DNA of 64,000 nt from Undibacterium hunanense (GCF_014284335.1 NZ_JACOGF010000008.1:124001-188000); one strand, 5' to 3'. Counted from the first letter of the stretch, positions 35,406-43,836 are shown. Notes: generated by a model not told the origin, from the letters alone. Numbers and translations: made by a program.

Positions 35406-36248
35406 CTAGCTGCTGCTGGTTGCGCTGAGTACACAAAAAGTGACCGGGCCACCAGGTTGGCAGCAATAGCACTGCGGACTTGGCTGGCAAACCGCGCATA
35501 CCACATTAGCTGTCTGGCACTGTGCCGTTGGCTGGCAGCAGAAGCATTGCGCTGTCGGATAACCCGTGGCACATGGTGTGCATGGGGTGCATGGCGTACA
35601 CAAGGCAACTGGCTGACAAACTGCGCAGACTACATTGGCGGTCTGGCACTGTGCGGTTGGCTGGCAGCAGAAACATTGTGCCGTCGGATAACCGGTGGCA
35701 CATGGTGTGCATGGAGTGCATGGCGTACACAAGGAAACTGGCTGACAAACTGCACAGACTGCATTGGAGGCCTGGCACTGCGTCGTAGGCTGGCAGCAGA
35801 AACATTGCTGGGTAGGATGACACACCGCGCACACGACGTTCGAAGTTTGATACTGCGCCGCTGGCTGGCAGGCTGCGCATTGATAGCATTGTGCACAATG
35901 GCTACACTGCGCGCACAAGGTACAAGGAGTGCAAGGTGTACAGTGCACACACTGGGCGCAGAATGCGACCGGCTGACAGACGGCGCAAACGACATTGGCA
36001 GTCTGTGCCTGTGGTGCAGGTTGGCACAGTGCGCAAAAATTGACGATGCACGGTACGCAATAATAGCAATGCAGGCAATGTGCGCAGAGTGTAATGCATG
36101 GCACGCAATGCACCACACACGGCGTACACTGCAGGCAGGTGTCGCATTTGAATACGGGCGCGCTGTTGCTCAAGGTTTCTTCCAGCGCCTTGACTTTGGA
36201 TGTCAATTCGGTGAGTTGCAATTGAAGCTCTTGGATGTTATCGCTCAT
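35406..36248 (-). CDS. giant Cys-rich repetitive protein, probable TOMM precursor peptide
   Basis: 280 aa from ATG 36248 (AGGAAGAG 5 nt upstream). Residues 1-34 are a charged amphipathic, leader-like helix without Cys (ELQLQLTELTSKVKALEETL); the remaining 246 residues hold 58 cysteines by hand count, with Thr, Pro, Gln, Ala, in motifs TPCTPCTPC, NVVCAVCQP and CFCCQPT. Modules of 43 aa are repeated; the tail is TFCVLSATSSS. Position directly upstream of the cyclodehydratase gene makes it the likely substrate for massive Cys-to-thiazoline conversion (inference). An upstream ATG (36359) with GGAG 7 nt before it would add 37 residues. Alternative: a metal-binding Cys-rich protein. Confidence 0.7.
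   Translation of the reverse strand: MSDNIQELQLQLTELTSKVKALEETLSNSAPVFKCDTCLQCTPCVVHCVPCITLCAHCLHCYYCVPCIVNFCALCQPAPQAQTANVVCAVCQPVAFCAQCVHCTPCTPCTLCAQCSHCAQCYQCAACQPAAQYQTSNVVCAVCHPTQQCFCCQPTTQCQASNAVCAVCQPVSLCTPCTPCTPCATGYPTAQCFCCQPTAQCQTANVVCAVCQPVALCTPCTPCTPCATGYPTAQCFCCQPTAQCQTANVVCAVCQPSPQCYCCQPGGPVTFCVLSATSSS
35527..35784. repeat. 129-bp direct repeat inside the Cys-rich gene
   Basis: Two adjacent, nearly identical 129-bp units (about 35527-35655 and 35656-35784) encode 43-residue modules that run NVVCAVCQPVALCTPCTPC to AQCFCCQPTAQCQ. A third shortened and a fourth diverged module lie further upstream in the gene. The near identity indicates recent duplication and probably variable module number. 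Confidence 0.85.
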
Positions 36249-36401
36249 GATTTCTCTTCCTGAAATATTGGCTTGCGCCAACGGATGTTGATAAAACAGC
36301 CTGTGCCATAAATGGCGGGAGATACTGATCAGCGCCTGAAACATTGTCTTTAGCAGCATAATTTCGCTCCATGGACGCTGTTGCTACTACAACAAAATCA
36401 A

Positions 36402-37484
36402 CTATTGGATTTTGCTCAGGGTGTTGGCAGTGATATGCGGGAACACATAAGACTGACCATCCACCAGATGCAGCCGCAGACTGATGTTCTGCGAATACTG
36501 CAACATCAACTGCCCGTTGGATAATTCTTCCAGCCAGACGGTATGCGTGAACTGCGTCACGTTGTTATGCTCTGCGATGAAGGGGTTATTGGTAATGCCA
36601 CCGTTATTAGCGGTATCAACATTGAGCTTGTGGGTGCGCAATACCCTGATGCCCTGCTGGGGCAGCACCGCCAACGCATCCTGCAAAACGATATTGGGAT
36701 TGATGTTCGGGTTGCTTGGAATATCCGTGCCATAAGGCACATTGAAAGCAGCCGGTGCATCAATCGGCAAAGTACTGACATTGGGAATATCCGGTGCGCC
36801 ATGAATGACTGTGACATCGCCCATCGCCAGGATGGAATTCCCGTGCGGCACAGAAACCTGTTTGATGATTTGTCGTGCCGGGTTTTGTGGCGGAATGGGG
36901 TCAGGTGCAGGTGGGCTGGGGATATACGGTTGCGTATCGAGCGGCCCTTGCCCCTGCGGACCGGTGATCAGATTAAGCCAGGCACCGTTTTCTGCATGTA
37001 CCAGCGTATTCGCCTGAACACCGTCAGAGAAGAACACACGCTGCTCATAGAATAAGGTGTAGCTGTCCTGCTCATCCACGCCGCCGCGATTGGCGACTTT
37101 TCCCTGCAGCGCGCTGAAGGTCATTACTTCATAGTAAAAAACATTCTTCAGGATAAAACCGTTTGGCGCGGTTGCCTGCGGTAAAGGCATGACGTTAAAG
37201 CCATTGGTTTTGGGGCTTACCCAGGTGCCTATCAACCCTGCCAACGGGCCCAGATTATTCAGCATTGTCGGGTTGTGGTCGCCGCCACCGGGCGCAAGTA
37301 AAGGAATATTGTAATCAGGTACAAAAGGGGAAACCGGACCACAGCTACTGCATTTGCTCACTGGACAATGACATTTTTGTACGGCGTGACTGACCGGACA
37401 GCTTGATGCTTGCAAGCGATCAATAGCAGAACTTAATTGTTCTATATCAACTTGCAATTGTTCAATTTCATTTTCAGATTTCAT
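36402..37484 (-). CDS. beta-barrel (nitrobindin/heme-binding-like) protein with leader-like N-terminus
   Basis: 360 aa from ATG 37484 (AAGGAG upstream). Residues 1-28 form an amphipathic helix (IEQLQVDIEQLSSAIDRLQA) resembling the first 30 residues of the neighbouring Cys-rich protein, followed by a short segment with five Cys (SSCPVSHAVQKCHCPVSK and CSSC). The rest begins NLGPLAGLIGTWVSPKTNGF and continues with YYEVMTFSAL, LFYEQRVFF and LVHAENGAWLNL, the style of nitrobindin/FABP-like heme barrels; that assignment is tentative. It is 154 bp upstream of the precursor start and probably in the same operon: a second substrate, an immunity protein or a carrier. Confidence 0.55.
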   Translation of the reverse strand: MKSENEIEQLQVDIEQLSSAIDRLQASSCPVSHAVQKCHCPVSKCSSCGPVSPFVPDYNIPLLAPGGGDHNPTMLNNLGPLAGLIGTWVSPKTNGFNVMPLPQATAPNGFILKNVFYYEVMTFSALQGKVANRGGVDEQDSYTLFYEQRVFFSDGVQANTLVHAENGAWLNLITGPQGQGPLDTQPYIPSPPAPDPIPPQNPARQIIKQVSVPHGNSILAMGDVTVIHGAPDIPNVSTLPIDAPAAFNVPYGTDIPSNPNINPNIVLQDALAVLPQQGIRVLRTHKLNVDTANNGGITNNPFIAEHNNVTQFTHTVWLEELSNGQLMLQYSQNISLRLHLVDGQSYVFPHITANTLSKIQ

Positions 37485-38147
37485 GTCGTTCTGGCTCCTT
37501 CTAGTGTGGAATAAAGGCGAAATGTGCGGAACAAAGGTGAAATAAACGTCGCGAACAGCAGGAGATGCATTGATTACGATTTTTTGAAAATGGGTGGCGT
37601 TACCAGTTGCTATGTCAACGCACCGTATCAAAACGCAGGAATCGTCATTCTTTAAAATTGCATTGCAATAAGAAAACATCTCTCAATGCAATTCATATTT
37701 TTCCGTAAGGAAAAATTGGTTTTATTATTAAAATTCTGCTACCAAGCCAATCCACCACGCCTTGATATAGCCAGCCATGCATGGGTGACCCGATAACGCT
37801 TCAATCCAAAACCTGCTGTAAAAATCCAGCAGAATCAGGATCTATTGCCATTTCTATTAAGGAAGAAAACGAGCTCCACACTCCCTTAGTTGAAATTTTT
37901 ATATACTTATTTGATAATAATATTATCCAAAAGATAATATTGCAATGTTATTTAATAGTTAAAACTACGCATGACTTACCGTAGTGCCTTCAGGCACTTT
38001 CCCTCGAAAAAAGAAGGACAAAATCAGCACATCGCAAAGTGCAAAGAAAAGAACAAAAAAAGTGCAAAGAAATGTGAATCCGATTTGAAATTGTTGCCGT
38101 ATATCCAGAGTGGCCAACACAGCCCTGGTTAAAACGAAGAGGATGTC
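37485..38147. other. AT-rich divergent intergenic region
   Basis: 663 bp between the azoline-peptide locus (minus) and the cytochrome gene pair (plus). It holds a perfect 9-bp hairpin (AATATTATC, loop CAAAA, GATAATATT; 37919-37941) and a GC-rich hairpin AGTGCC/GGCACT (37983-37998). It must contain both promoters. No gene with a ribosome site is seen. Confidence 0.5.
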
Positions 38148-38447
38148 ATGACAAATTTGAATATTTCTACATCCGTTGGCAATCGCCGGCGGTTTTCCCG
38201 CACCATGTCGAGCATGGCGCTGTCAGCGTCGGGTATTGCGCTGCTGGCTGGTAATGAGGTGTTGGCGGCGAATGTCGGTGCCAATGCGGTGCTTAATGCC
38301 TATCTGGCAACCAAGCCCGCCATCAAGGATGGCGAACTGGTCAAAATCACCGGTCACCTGGTTGCTGATGACACCATGCAATGGACTATTTTGTCGACCA
38401 CGCCGGATACGAGCGTGTCTGAGCAAACAGTGAGTGTGGGTGTATAA
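38148..38447 (+). CDS. small exported hypothetical protein
   Basis: 99 aa. It starts with a Tat/Sec-like signal (NRRRFSRTMSSMALSASGIA, cleavage probably after VLAA, near 42). The mature 57 residues (ANVGANAVLNAYLATKPAIK and on) are not recognised. The stop is 3 bp before the start of the cytochrome gene, so the two are coupled and the small protein may be a partner or maturation factor of the cytochrome. Confidence 0.6.
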   Translation: MTNLNISTSVGNRRRFSRTMSSMALSASGIALLAGNEVLAANVGANAVLNAYLATKPAIKDGELVKITGHLVADDTMQWTILSTTPDTSVSEQTVSVGV

Positions 38448-38450
38448 ACG

Positions 38451-38930
38451 ATGGCTGCTTTTTTTACTTTCACGCCATCGGTCACAGTAGCAACAAGCAC
38501 CTTGCCCGCATTGTCACAAAGACCGGGCTTTGTTGCCTGGCTAAAAAACCTGGCCGTCTGGCTATTACCTATCAGCATGCTGATCATGGGTGCAGATGCC
38601 CTCGCCGCCTCTGCTGGCGATGTGCAGCAGGGTCAGGCCTTGTATGAAGCGCGTTGTTTTGGCTGCCATTCGGTGGATGCCAATCGCATTGGCCCAAAAC
38701 ATGCCAATCTGATAGGCCGCAAGGCAGGCAGTATTTCGGATTTTGAATATTCACCGGCCTTGCGTGGTGCAAAAATAGTCTGGAATGAAAAAACTCTGGA
38801 TCGCTGGTTGCAAGACCCCGAATCCTATGTCCCCGGCCAACAGATGGATGTCAGCGTCAGCAAGGCCGAAGACAGGAAAAACCTGATCGCCTACCTGAAA
38901 ACCCTGAGCACGAAGACGGCAAAAAAGTAA
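38451..38930 (+). CDS. class I cytochrome c
   Basis: 159 aa. N-terminal hydrophobic segment (LAVWLLPISMLIMGADALAA) is a signal peptide or anchor. One CxxCH heme site, CFGCH in YEARCFGCHSVDA, with IGPKHANLIGRKAG and the distal Met ligand in YVPGQQM, as in mitochondrial-like cytochrome c/c2. It is a periplasmic electron carrier; the redox partner is not evident. No ribosome site is needed if coupled to the preceding gene. Confidence 0.88.
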   Translation: MAAFFTFTPSVTVATSTLPALSQRPGFVAWLKNLAVWLLPISMLIMGADALAASAGDVQQGQALYEARCFGCHSVDANRIGPKHANLIGRKAGSISDFEYSPALRGAKIVWNEKTLDRWLQDPESYVPGQQMDVSVSKAEDRKNLIAYLKTLSTKTAKK

Positions 38931-38956
38931 GTCGCCAGCAGCGCCCTCATCTTCTT

Positions 38957-38998
38957 GCTCATGCTCATGCTCATGCTCATGCTCATGCTCATACTCAT
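38957..38998. repeat. 6-bp tandem repeat (GCTCAT)
   Basis: Six perfect GCTCAT units and one variant follow the cytochrome gene, in the gap to the convergent oxidoreductase gene. Intergenic, no known role. Confidence 0.9.
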
Positions 38999-39019
38999 GC
39001 CCACGCCGTCATCCGCTGC

Positions 39020-39607
39020 CTAAACCAGCTTGATAAGATTCTGTAGCAAGAGTGGCCCGTTCAGCGCAAGCAAACGGCCACCTTCAGCTATCTTGCCCAG
39101 CTGTATCGGTGCAAAGCCAAACTGGGTGGCGAGATGGGCAACGCTGGCACTGGCTTCAGCGTCATCAGCTGCCACAAACACCACACGGCGGCCTTCATTC
39201 TGTGCAGGCGTGCTGGCCAGCAAGGCTGCTGGCAACTGGTTAAATGCCTTGACCACGCGGGCACCGGGCAATGCTGCCGCCAACACTTCTGTCGAGGCCA
39301 TGCCACGTAATTCTTCTGGCGCAATGCCATAGGCATTCATGGCGTCGATGACGATTTTTCCTTTCCAACTGGGCAGCGCGGCAGCAACATCTGCATGAGC
39401 GCGAAACGGTATGGCAAAAATGACGGTGTCGGCAGCAAGTGCATCCTGCAAGTTTGCTGGCGTCACTGTCGGCCCCAGTTCTTTTGCCAGCGCAGTCATA
39501 CTGGCAGAGCCACGGGTATTGGCAATCGATACCTGGATACCAGCCTGGGCAAAATGGCGGGCCAGTGCAGTGCCGACCTTGCCGGCACCGATGATGGAGT
39601 AAGTCAT
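39020..39607 (-). CDS. NADPH-dependent F420-reductase-like oxidoreductase (COG2085 type)
   Basis: 195 aa from ATG 39607 (AGGAA 6 nt upstream; an ATG two codons earlier lacks spacing). N-terminal Rossmann motif YSIIGAGKVGTALARHFA, then VSIANTRGS, which binds the NADP phosphate, and VVKAFNQLPAALL, typical of the family. Bacteria of this group lack F420, so it is a generic NADP(H) reductase. It lies 42 bp downstream of azoR, cotranscribed, and both are divergent from a LysR regulator, which suggests a redox or quinone stress unit. Confidence 0.85.
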   Translation of the reverse strand: MTYSIIGAGKVGTALARHFAQAGIQVSIANTRGSASMTALAKELGPTVTPANLQDALAADTVIFAIPFRAHADVAAALPSWKGKIVIDAMNAYGIAPEELRGMASTEVLAAALPGARVVKAFNQLPAALLASTPAQNEGRRVVFVAADDAEASASVAHLATQFGFAPIQLGKIAEGGRLLALNGPLLLQNLIKLV

Positions 39608-39649
39608 GTTCATTTCCTTGATCTATTTAAGAGGGAATTCAAGATGGCA

Positions 39650-40261
39650 TCAGGCAGCAATGGCCGCGATTTCCTGACGCGCCTGGTGAATGGCAGCTTC
39701 CTTGGCTTCCGGGCTGAAAGCCAGGCCTTCGGCGCGAATGATGGTGATGTCAGTGATACCCAAAAAGGACAGCAGGCCAGACAAGTAACTGTCGTGATGT
39801 TCGTACACGGCGGCTGGGCTACCCGCCGAATACACACTGCCACGGGCGGCGGCTATCACCACCTTTTTGTTTTTGGATAACAAACCTTCGGGGCCATTGG
39901 CACCATAGCGAAACGTCTTGCCGGCAACTGCGACCCGGTCTATCCATGCTTTGAGCTGGGTAGGGATAGAAAAGTTATACATGGGCGCGCCAATGACCAC
40001 GATGTCGGCGGCGATCAGCTCTTCCACATAGGCGTCGCCCTTGGCGATGTCGCTACCCAGAGCAGCGTCTTCCAGCGCTGCGCCCTGGCGCACTGCCATG
40101 TGCGCGCCGGACAAATGCAGGGCCGCATCCGCAGCCAGATCACGATAGATAATTTCAATACCCGGATGCAGGGCCACTTCACGTGTCACGATGTCCGAAG
40201 ACAACTGGCGACTGACGGAATAAGCGCCAAGAATGCTGGAATCAAGATGCAGGAGTTTCAT
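39650..40261 (-). CDS. azoR: FMN-dependent NADH-azoreductase
   Basis: 203 aa from ATG 40261. Flavodoxin-like fold with KLLHLDSSILGAYSVSRQLS at the phosphate-binding loop, APMYNFSIPTQLKAWIDRV (the AzoR/NQO signature) and VIAAARGSVYS. It reduces quinones and azo compounds by two electrons; physiologically a quinone reductase against electrophile stress. A longer frame starting at 40366 runs into the promoter region and is unlikely. Confidence 0.9.
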   Translation of the reverse strand: MKLLHLDSSILGAYSVSRQLSSDIVTREVALHPGIEIIYRDLAADAALHLSGAHMAVRQGAALEDAALGSDIAKGDAYVEELIAADIVVIGAPMYNFSIPTQLKAWIDRVAVAGKTFRYGANGPEGLLSKNKKVVIAAARGSVYSAGSPAAVYEHHDSYLSGLLSFLGITDITIIRAEGLAFSPEAKEAAIHQARQEIAAIAA

Positions 40262-40356
40262 AACAGAACCTTTAATAAGGAAATTAAGGAAGAAGAAGTG
40301 AACTGAATGATGCTGCCAATGTTTGAATCTGAAAAGATGATATATTGAGATATATA

Positions 40357-40375
40357 CCATCTTCATTTGAGATGG
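40357..40375. promoter_or_regulatory. LysR-type box between azoR and lysR gene
   Basis: CCATCT-N7-AGATGG, containing ATC-N9-GAT, the classic T-N11-A LysR-type recognition pattern, 25 bp upstream of the LysR start and about 100 bp upstream of azoR. It should bind the adjacent regulator. Confidence 0.6.
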
Positions 40376-40399
40376 ATAGGTATCAAGCTAGGATCAACC

Positions 40400-41302
40400 A
40401 TGCTGGACGGCGTATCGCTGGATCAACTCAGAACCTTCATCGCGGCCGTAGATGAAGGCAGTTTTTCTGCCGCCGCCAGAAAGCTGAACCGTGTGCAGTC
40501 TGCCGTCAGCGGCTGGGTCAGCAGCCTGGAAGAACAGATAGGCGTGGTGCTGTTTGATCGCTCTGGCCGCTACCCCAGGCTCACACCTGAAGGCGTATTG
40601 TTATTGGCCGATGCCCGCAATATCGTGGCCGGTGTTGATACGCTAAAAGCGCGTGCCAGATTAATGGCATCCGGGCTGGAACCGGAACTGTCGGTGGTGG
40701 TGGACGTGTTCTTTCCCACCGCCGTGATTGCCGCCGTCGCCAAAGATTTCGCCAGACAATTCCCGCATACGCCCTTGCGGCTGTATGTAGAAGGCCTGGG
40801 CGCTGCGTATCAGCCAGTGCTGGATGAACGTTGCAGCCTGGGCATACTGGCATCCCTGCCGCTTCATTTTCCAACGCTCAGCAGCAAGGTCGTGGGTGAA
40901 GTGCCGTTGCTGATGGTGGCCTTGCACAGTCATCCGCTGGCAGCCATCCATGGCACCATCCCCAAATCCGAACTGGCCAGGCATACCCAGCTAGTCATCA
41001 CCGACCGTTCAGAATTGATGGCAGGCCAGGAACTGGGCGTCATGTCACCCCACACCTGGCGCCTGGCCGACCTGTCAGCCAAACATGCGTTCCTGCTCAA
41101 TGGCGTAGGCTGGGGCGGCATGCCTCTGCCGATGATAGAGCGCGACCTGGCCGCCGGCACCCTGAAGATTCTCGATATCGAAGAATTCCCCAAGGGTGGC
41201 AAAAAACTTCCCATGCTGGCAGTCCACCCCAGCGCCGCCCCACCCGGCCCGGCGGGGCGCTGGTTTATTGAACAGGTACAGCGTTGCCTTGGTCCTGCAT
41301 AA
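40400..41302 (+). CDS. LysR-family transcriptional regulator
   Basis: 300 aa from ATG 40400 (AGGA upstream). N-terminal HTH LDQLRTFIAAVDEGSFSAAA, then LNRVQSAVSGWVSSLEEQIG, followed by the LysR substrate-binding domain. It is divergent from azoR and the reductase gene and has a T-N11-A box in between, so it very likely controls them, as redox-responsive LysR proteins do for azoreductases. The effector is unknown. Confidence 0.9.
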   Translation: MLDGVSLDQLRTFIAAVDEGSFSAAARKLNRVQSAVSGWVSSLEEQIGVVLFDRSGRYPRLTPEGVLLLADARNIVAGVDTLKARARLMASGLEPELSVVVDVFFPTAVIAAVAKDFARQFPHTPLRLYVEGLGAAYQPVLDERCSLGILASLPLHFPTLSSKVVGEVPLLMVALHSHPLAAIHGTIPKSELARHTQLVITDRSELMAGQELGVMSPHTWRLADLSAKHAFLLNGVGWGGMPLPMIERDLAAGTLKILDIEEFPKGGKKLPMLAVHPSAAPPGPAGRWFIEQVQRCLGPA

Positions 41303-41360
41303 AATCAGACTCCCTATACAAACACCAGCCTGATCATCCGTATCGAGTAAGCACATTAAT

Positions 41361-41399
41361 CAATCACAGTAGTCAATCACAGTAGTCAACCACATTACT
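41361..41399. repeat. 13-bp tandem repeat, three units
   Basis: CAATCACAGTAGT twice perfectly (41361-41386), then CAACCACATTACT. It follows the LysR gene in noncoding DNA. Confidence 0.8.
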
Positions 41400-41529
41400 C
41401 AGGCGCCTATTCCGACAGCCTTGCCGAAAGGAAATAGCACCAGGCAAGATCATGCAGAAAGTCCCGTAAAAGCCTCAACAAAATCACGACACCGACAACT
41501 TAATCACAAATTAACTACAATTTATCAAT

Positions 41530-41678
41530 AAAATGTATATAATTAATTTATTGACCTGATTATCTTATTCTGCTTGCTGGAGTAACGCAGAAGCCAAATC
41601 AGGTCTGCTGTGCAAGGTGCAAGATATTCCTCTCCAAAGGTGTTCGCCCACAACTGGCAACAGTTGTGGGCTTTTTTT
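41530..41678 (+). ncRNA. candidate small RNA ending in a strong terminator
   Basis: The 396-bp gap after the LysR gene holds a TATAAT-like box (about 41534-41539), about 100 bp without any open frame, and a terminator at its end. The terminator is too far from the LysR stop (340 bp) to look dedicated to it. This arrangement suggests an independent short transcript, roughly 41545-41678. The -35 region is not convincing and no RNA family is recognised. Alternatively a long 3' UTR of the LysR gene. Confidence 0.3.
41646..41678 (+). terminator. rho-independent terminator
   Basis: GCCCACAACTG and CAGTTGTGGGC form a perfect 11-bp stem with a GCAA loop, followed by seven T. It ends plus-strand transcription before the convergent DUF2306 gene. 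Confidence 0.93.
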
Positions 41679-41698
41679 GGAACAGGTTCTGACTGGGC

Positions 41699-42325
41699 TC
41701 AGGCAATTTCCAACTGACTGGCGCGTGGCAGGGACAGGCACAACAAATCAGCCATCACCAGGGCCATCAAACTACTGACCCAGATCAGGTTGGCGGCGCC
41801 GCCAAAGCTGGCGTTGATATCCATTTTCAATACGTCGACCAGCATACGCGTGACGATAAAAGTCAACGTCAGTGCATAACTGCGGGTGATCCAGATCTGG
41901 TGCATGATCAGTTGCCGGTTACAGGCCGTGACCACAGCCGCCACGGTCGTCCCCAGCCACAAACAGCCTTGCGCAACCGCAGGCCATTTTTCAGCCGGGG
42001 CCAGATGCATCAACGCAATGTATATCGCAAGCGGTGCGGCAATGCCGACAGCGACTGCATACAAGCGCCCCAGTAGCCGGTGCATCTGCAAATGCCCGTG
42101 TCGAATTTCGGGGAAAAATTGTACCGGTGCAACCAGCAGCGCCACCGTTGCCGCCAGTGCGTGCGCGTGCAGACACCAGCGATAGGCATTTATTTTTTGT
42201 TCCCACTGCGGATTCATACCCAGCAGCAAAGGCAGCTCCACCTTGCACATCACCAGCATGAACAGCAAACCCGTAATGAGGAAAAAAACCAGCCGGGGAC
42301 GAACGAATACCTCACGGTTCAGCAT
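41699..42325 (-). CDS. DUF2306 integral membrane protein
   Basis: 208 aa with about six hydrophobic helices. The spacing of conserved His (WCLHAHALAATVAL, HRLLGRLYAV and MHQIWITRSYALT) matches DUF2306 membrane proteins, in which histidines in the membrane may bind heme or metal. No function is known. Monocistronic; ends next to the terminator at 41646. Confidence 0.75.
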   Translation of the reverse strand: MLNREVFVRPRLVFFLITGLLFMLVMCKVELPLLLGMNPQWEQKINAYRWCLHAHALAATVALLVAPVQFFPEIRHGHLQMHRLLGRLYAVAVGIAAPLAIYIALMHLAPAEKWPAVAQGCLWLGTTVAAVVTACNRQLIMHQIWITRSYALTLTFIVTRMLVDVLKMDINASFGGAANLIWVSSLMALVMADLLCLSLPRASQLEIA

Positions 42326-42494
42326 GATTTTCTCCCAAAAGATGCAAGCGCAATGGCTATGTGCCAGAGAGGCTTAAAGAGCGACTTAAAGGGTATTCAA
42401 CGTCATTGCGGGAGTTTTGACTGACACAAAAGCTGTAAAGTCTGTGAGTAAAAGTAAGTATCACAATGTAGATGCGAACCAAGATAGGTCGTAG

Positions 42495-42520
42495 GTACGA
42501 TTAGCGAAGCGTAATCGTAC
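42495..42520. repeat. 9-bp inverted repeat after the glycosyltransferase gene
   Basis: GTACGATTA (42495-42503) and TAATCGTAC (42512-42520) around GCGAAGCG. A third TACGATTAGC occurs at the end of the next gene (about 42538). It looks like a short dispersed repeat; no T-run, so a weak terminator at best. Confidence 0.6.
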
Positions 42521-42543
42521 GTATGTCACCGGCGTAGATACGA

Positions 42544-43836
42544 TTAGCCCAGTTTTGCAAAAGTCCTGTTAAGCAACCTAACCGCCTCGGCAACACCGTT
42601 TTCTTGCTTCATTGCTTCGGCAATTGATTTTGCTTTGACTGTCATCTGCTGCGCATTCAATACGGCCTTGATTTGTGTCGCCAGGCCACGCGCCGTCAGT
42701 TTGCGTCGTTTCAATAGCTTGCCGGCGATACCCAGGCGGCGTAACTCATTGCCCCAGTGTTCTTGCTCGCTGATGTGGGCAACGACTACCGATGGCTTGC
42801 CCGCCAGCGTCGCCGATTGTGTCGTCCCTGCCCCGCCGTGATGCACGATAGCCTTGCACAGCGGGAAGATGGCATGATGCGGTGCCGCCGATACATACAA
42901 AACCTGATCGCTGGATTCGCAACCATCATCCTGTCCGCATTCCTGCCAGCCCGGGCTTTGGATAATCGCCCGGCAACCCGCCAGTGCTGCTGCCTGCGTG
43001 AACAGGCGCATGGTATTACCCTGTTCGAAGGCATCTGCGGGCATCCAGCTGCCAAACGTCATGTAGACAGGTGCATCACCTGCCGCCAGAAAGCTGGCCA
43101 GCGCAGCAGGCACAACACCTTCCACTTCAGAATTCGGCATATCCAGAAAACCGCAAACATGCGCAGATACAGGCCAATCCGCCTGCGCCTGACATATCTG
43201 CGGGCTGACCGCCACCAGGGCAAGCTGCGGCGAGATCCATACTTGCGTCACGATGTCTTGCGTCAGTGGCATACCAAGCTGCTGCCGCAGGCGGTTGGGA
43301 TAATGCCTCAACGTCCGGTTCAGCGCAAATTGCGTCAGCCACCAAAGCACGCGATTACCGGTTTGCCCAAATACAGCCACGCTCAAGGGGTGATTAAAAG
43401 CGCTGGGTATGGCAGCATGTGACAGCAAGACGCTGACATAAGGCTTGCCCGCTTTTTCTGCCGCGATCTGTAGCGGATGCATGAAATAATGCCCGATCAA
43501 TACATCGGCATCAGCGCACAGGCTTTGGGCGGCGTCAAACATGGCATCTTCAACAGGGTCATAGCACAGCCGCAAGATGGTCGCCATTTGCGTCATGGGA
43601 TTGCGGGTGGTGTACACCAGGCGACCAATCTTCTCAGCCTCTTCCGGGCTGACCACCGGCGAAGCAAGTACCCTTATCTTTACACCACGCGCCGATTTGA
43701 AACCGGCATACAAAGCACCATCGAAGCAGGTAATAACCAGGCTGACTTCATGCCCCGCTGCCTGCAAGCCTTCCGCCAGCGCCAGAAATGGCCGCACATC
43801 ACCATGGCTACCCCAAGTTTGTATTCCTATTTTCAT
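42544..43836 (-). CDS. UDP-glycosyltransferase (GT1/MGT-like)
   Basis: 430 aa from ATG 43836, where the conserved start MKIGIQTWGSHGDVRPFLAL begins; a TTG 42 bp upstream is possible. GT-B fold. The donor-site segment is PLCKAIVHHGGAGTTQSATLAGKPSVVVA, with the HHGGAGTT loop of sterol and macrolide glucosyltransferases. Acceptors in this family are lipids, sterols or antibiotics; none can be named here. Monocistronic. Confidence 0.88.
   Translation of the reverse strand: MKIGIQTWGSHGDVRPFLALAEGLQAAGHEVSLVITCFDGALYAGFKSARGVKIRVLASPVVSPEEAEKIGRLVYTTRNPMTQMATILRLCYDPVEDAMFDAAQSLCADADVLIGHYFMHPLQIAAEKAGKPYVSVLLSHAAIPSAFNHPLSVAVFGQTGNRVLWWLTQFALNRTLRHYPNRLRQQLGMPLTQDIVTQVWISPQLALVAVSPQICQAQADWPVSAHVCGFLDMPNSEVEGVVPAALASFLAAGDAPVYMTFGSWMPADAFEQGNTMRLFTQAAALAGCRAIIQSPGWQECGQDDGCESSDQVLYVSAAPHHAIFPLCKAIVHHGGAGTTQSATLAGKPSVVVAHISEQEHWGNELRRLGIAGKLLKRRKLTARGLATQIKAVLNAQQMTVKAKSIAEAMKQENGVAEAVRLLNRTFAKLG

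Noticed and set aside
36240..36372. 44-codon frame (starts MERNYAAKDN) whose stop overlaps the precursor start
   Set aside because: No ribosome site and no family; it overlaps a better-supported upstream start in another frame. Coupled leader translation is possible but unsupported.
37781..37984. 67-codon plus-strand frame in the divergent spacer, first thought a possible second precursor
   Set aside because: No ribosome site, AT-driven sequence and no Cys-rich core; probably noncoding.
38957..38998. GCTCAT repeats considered as a CRISPR-like or slipped coding repeat
   Set aside because: Units of 6 bp without spacers and outside any gene; a simple microsatellite.
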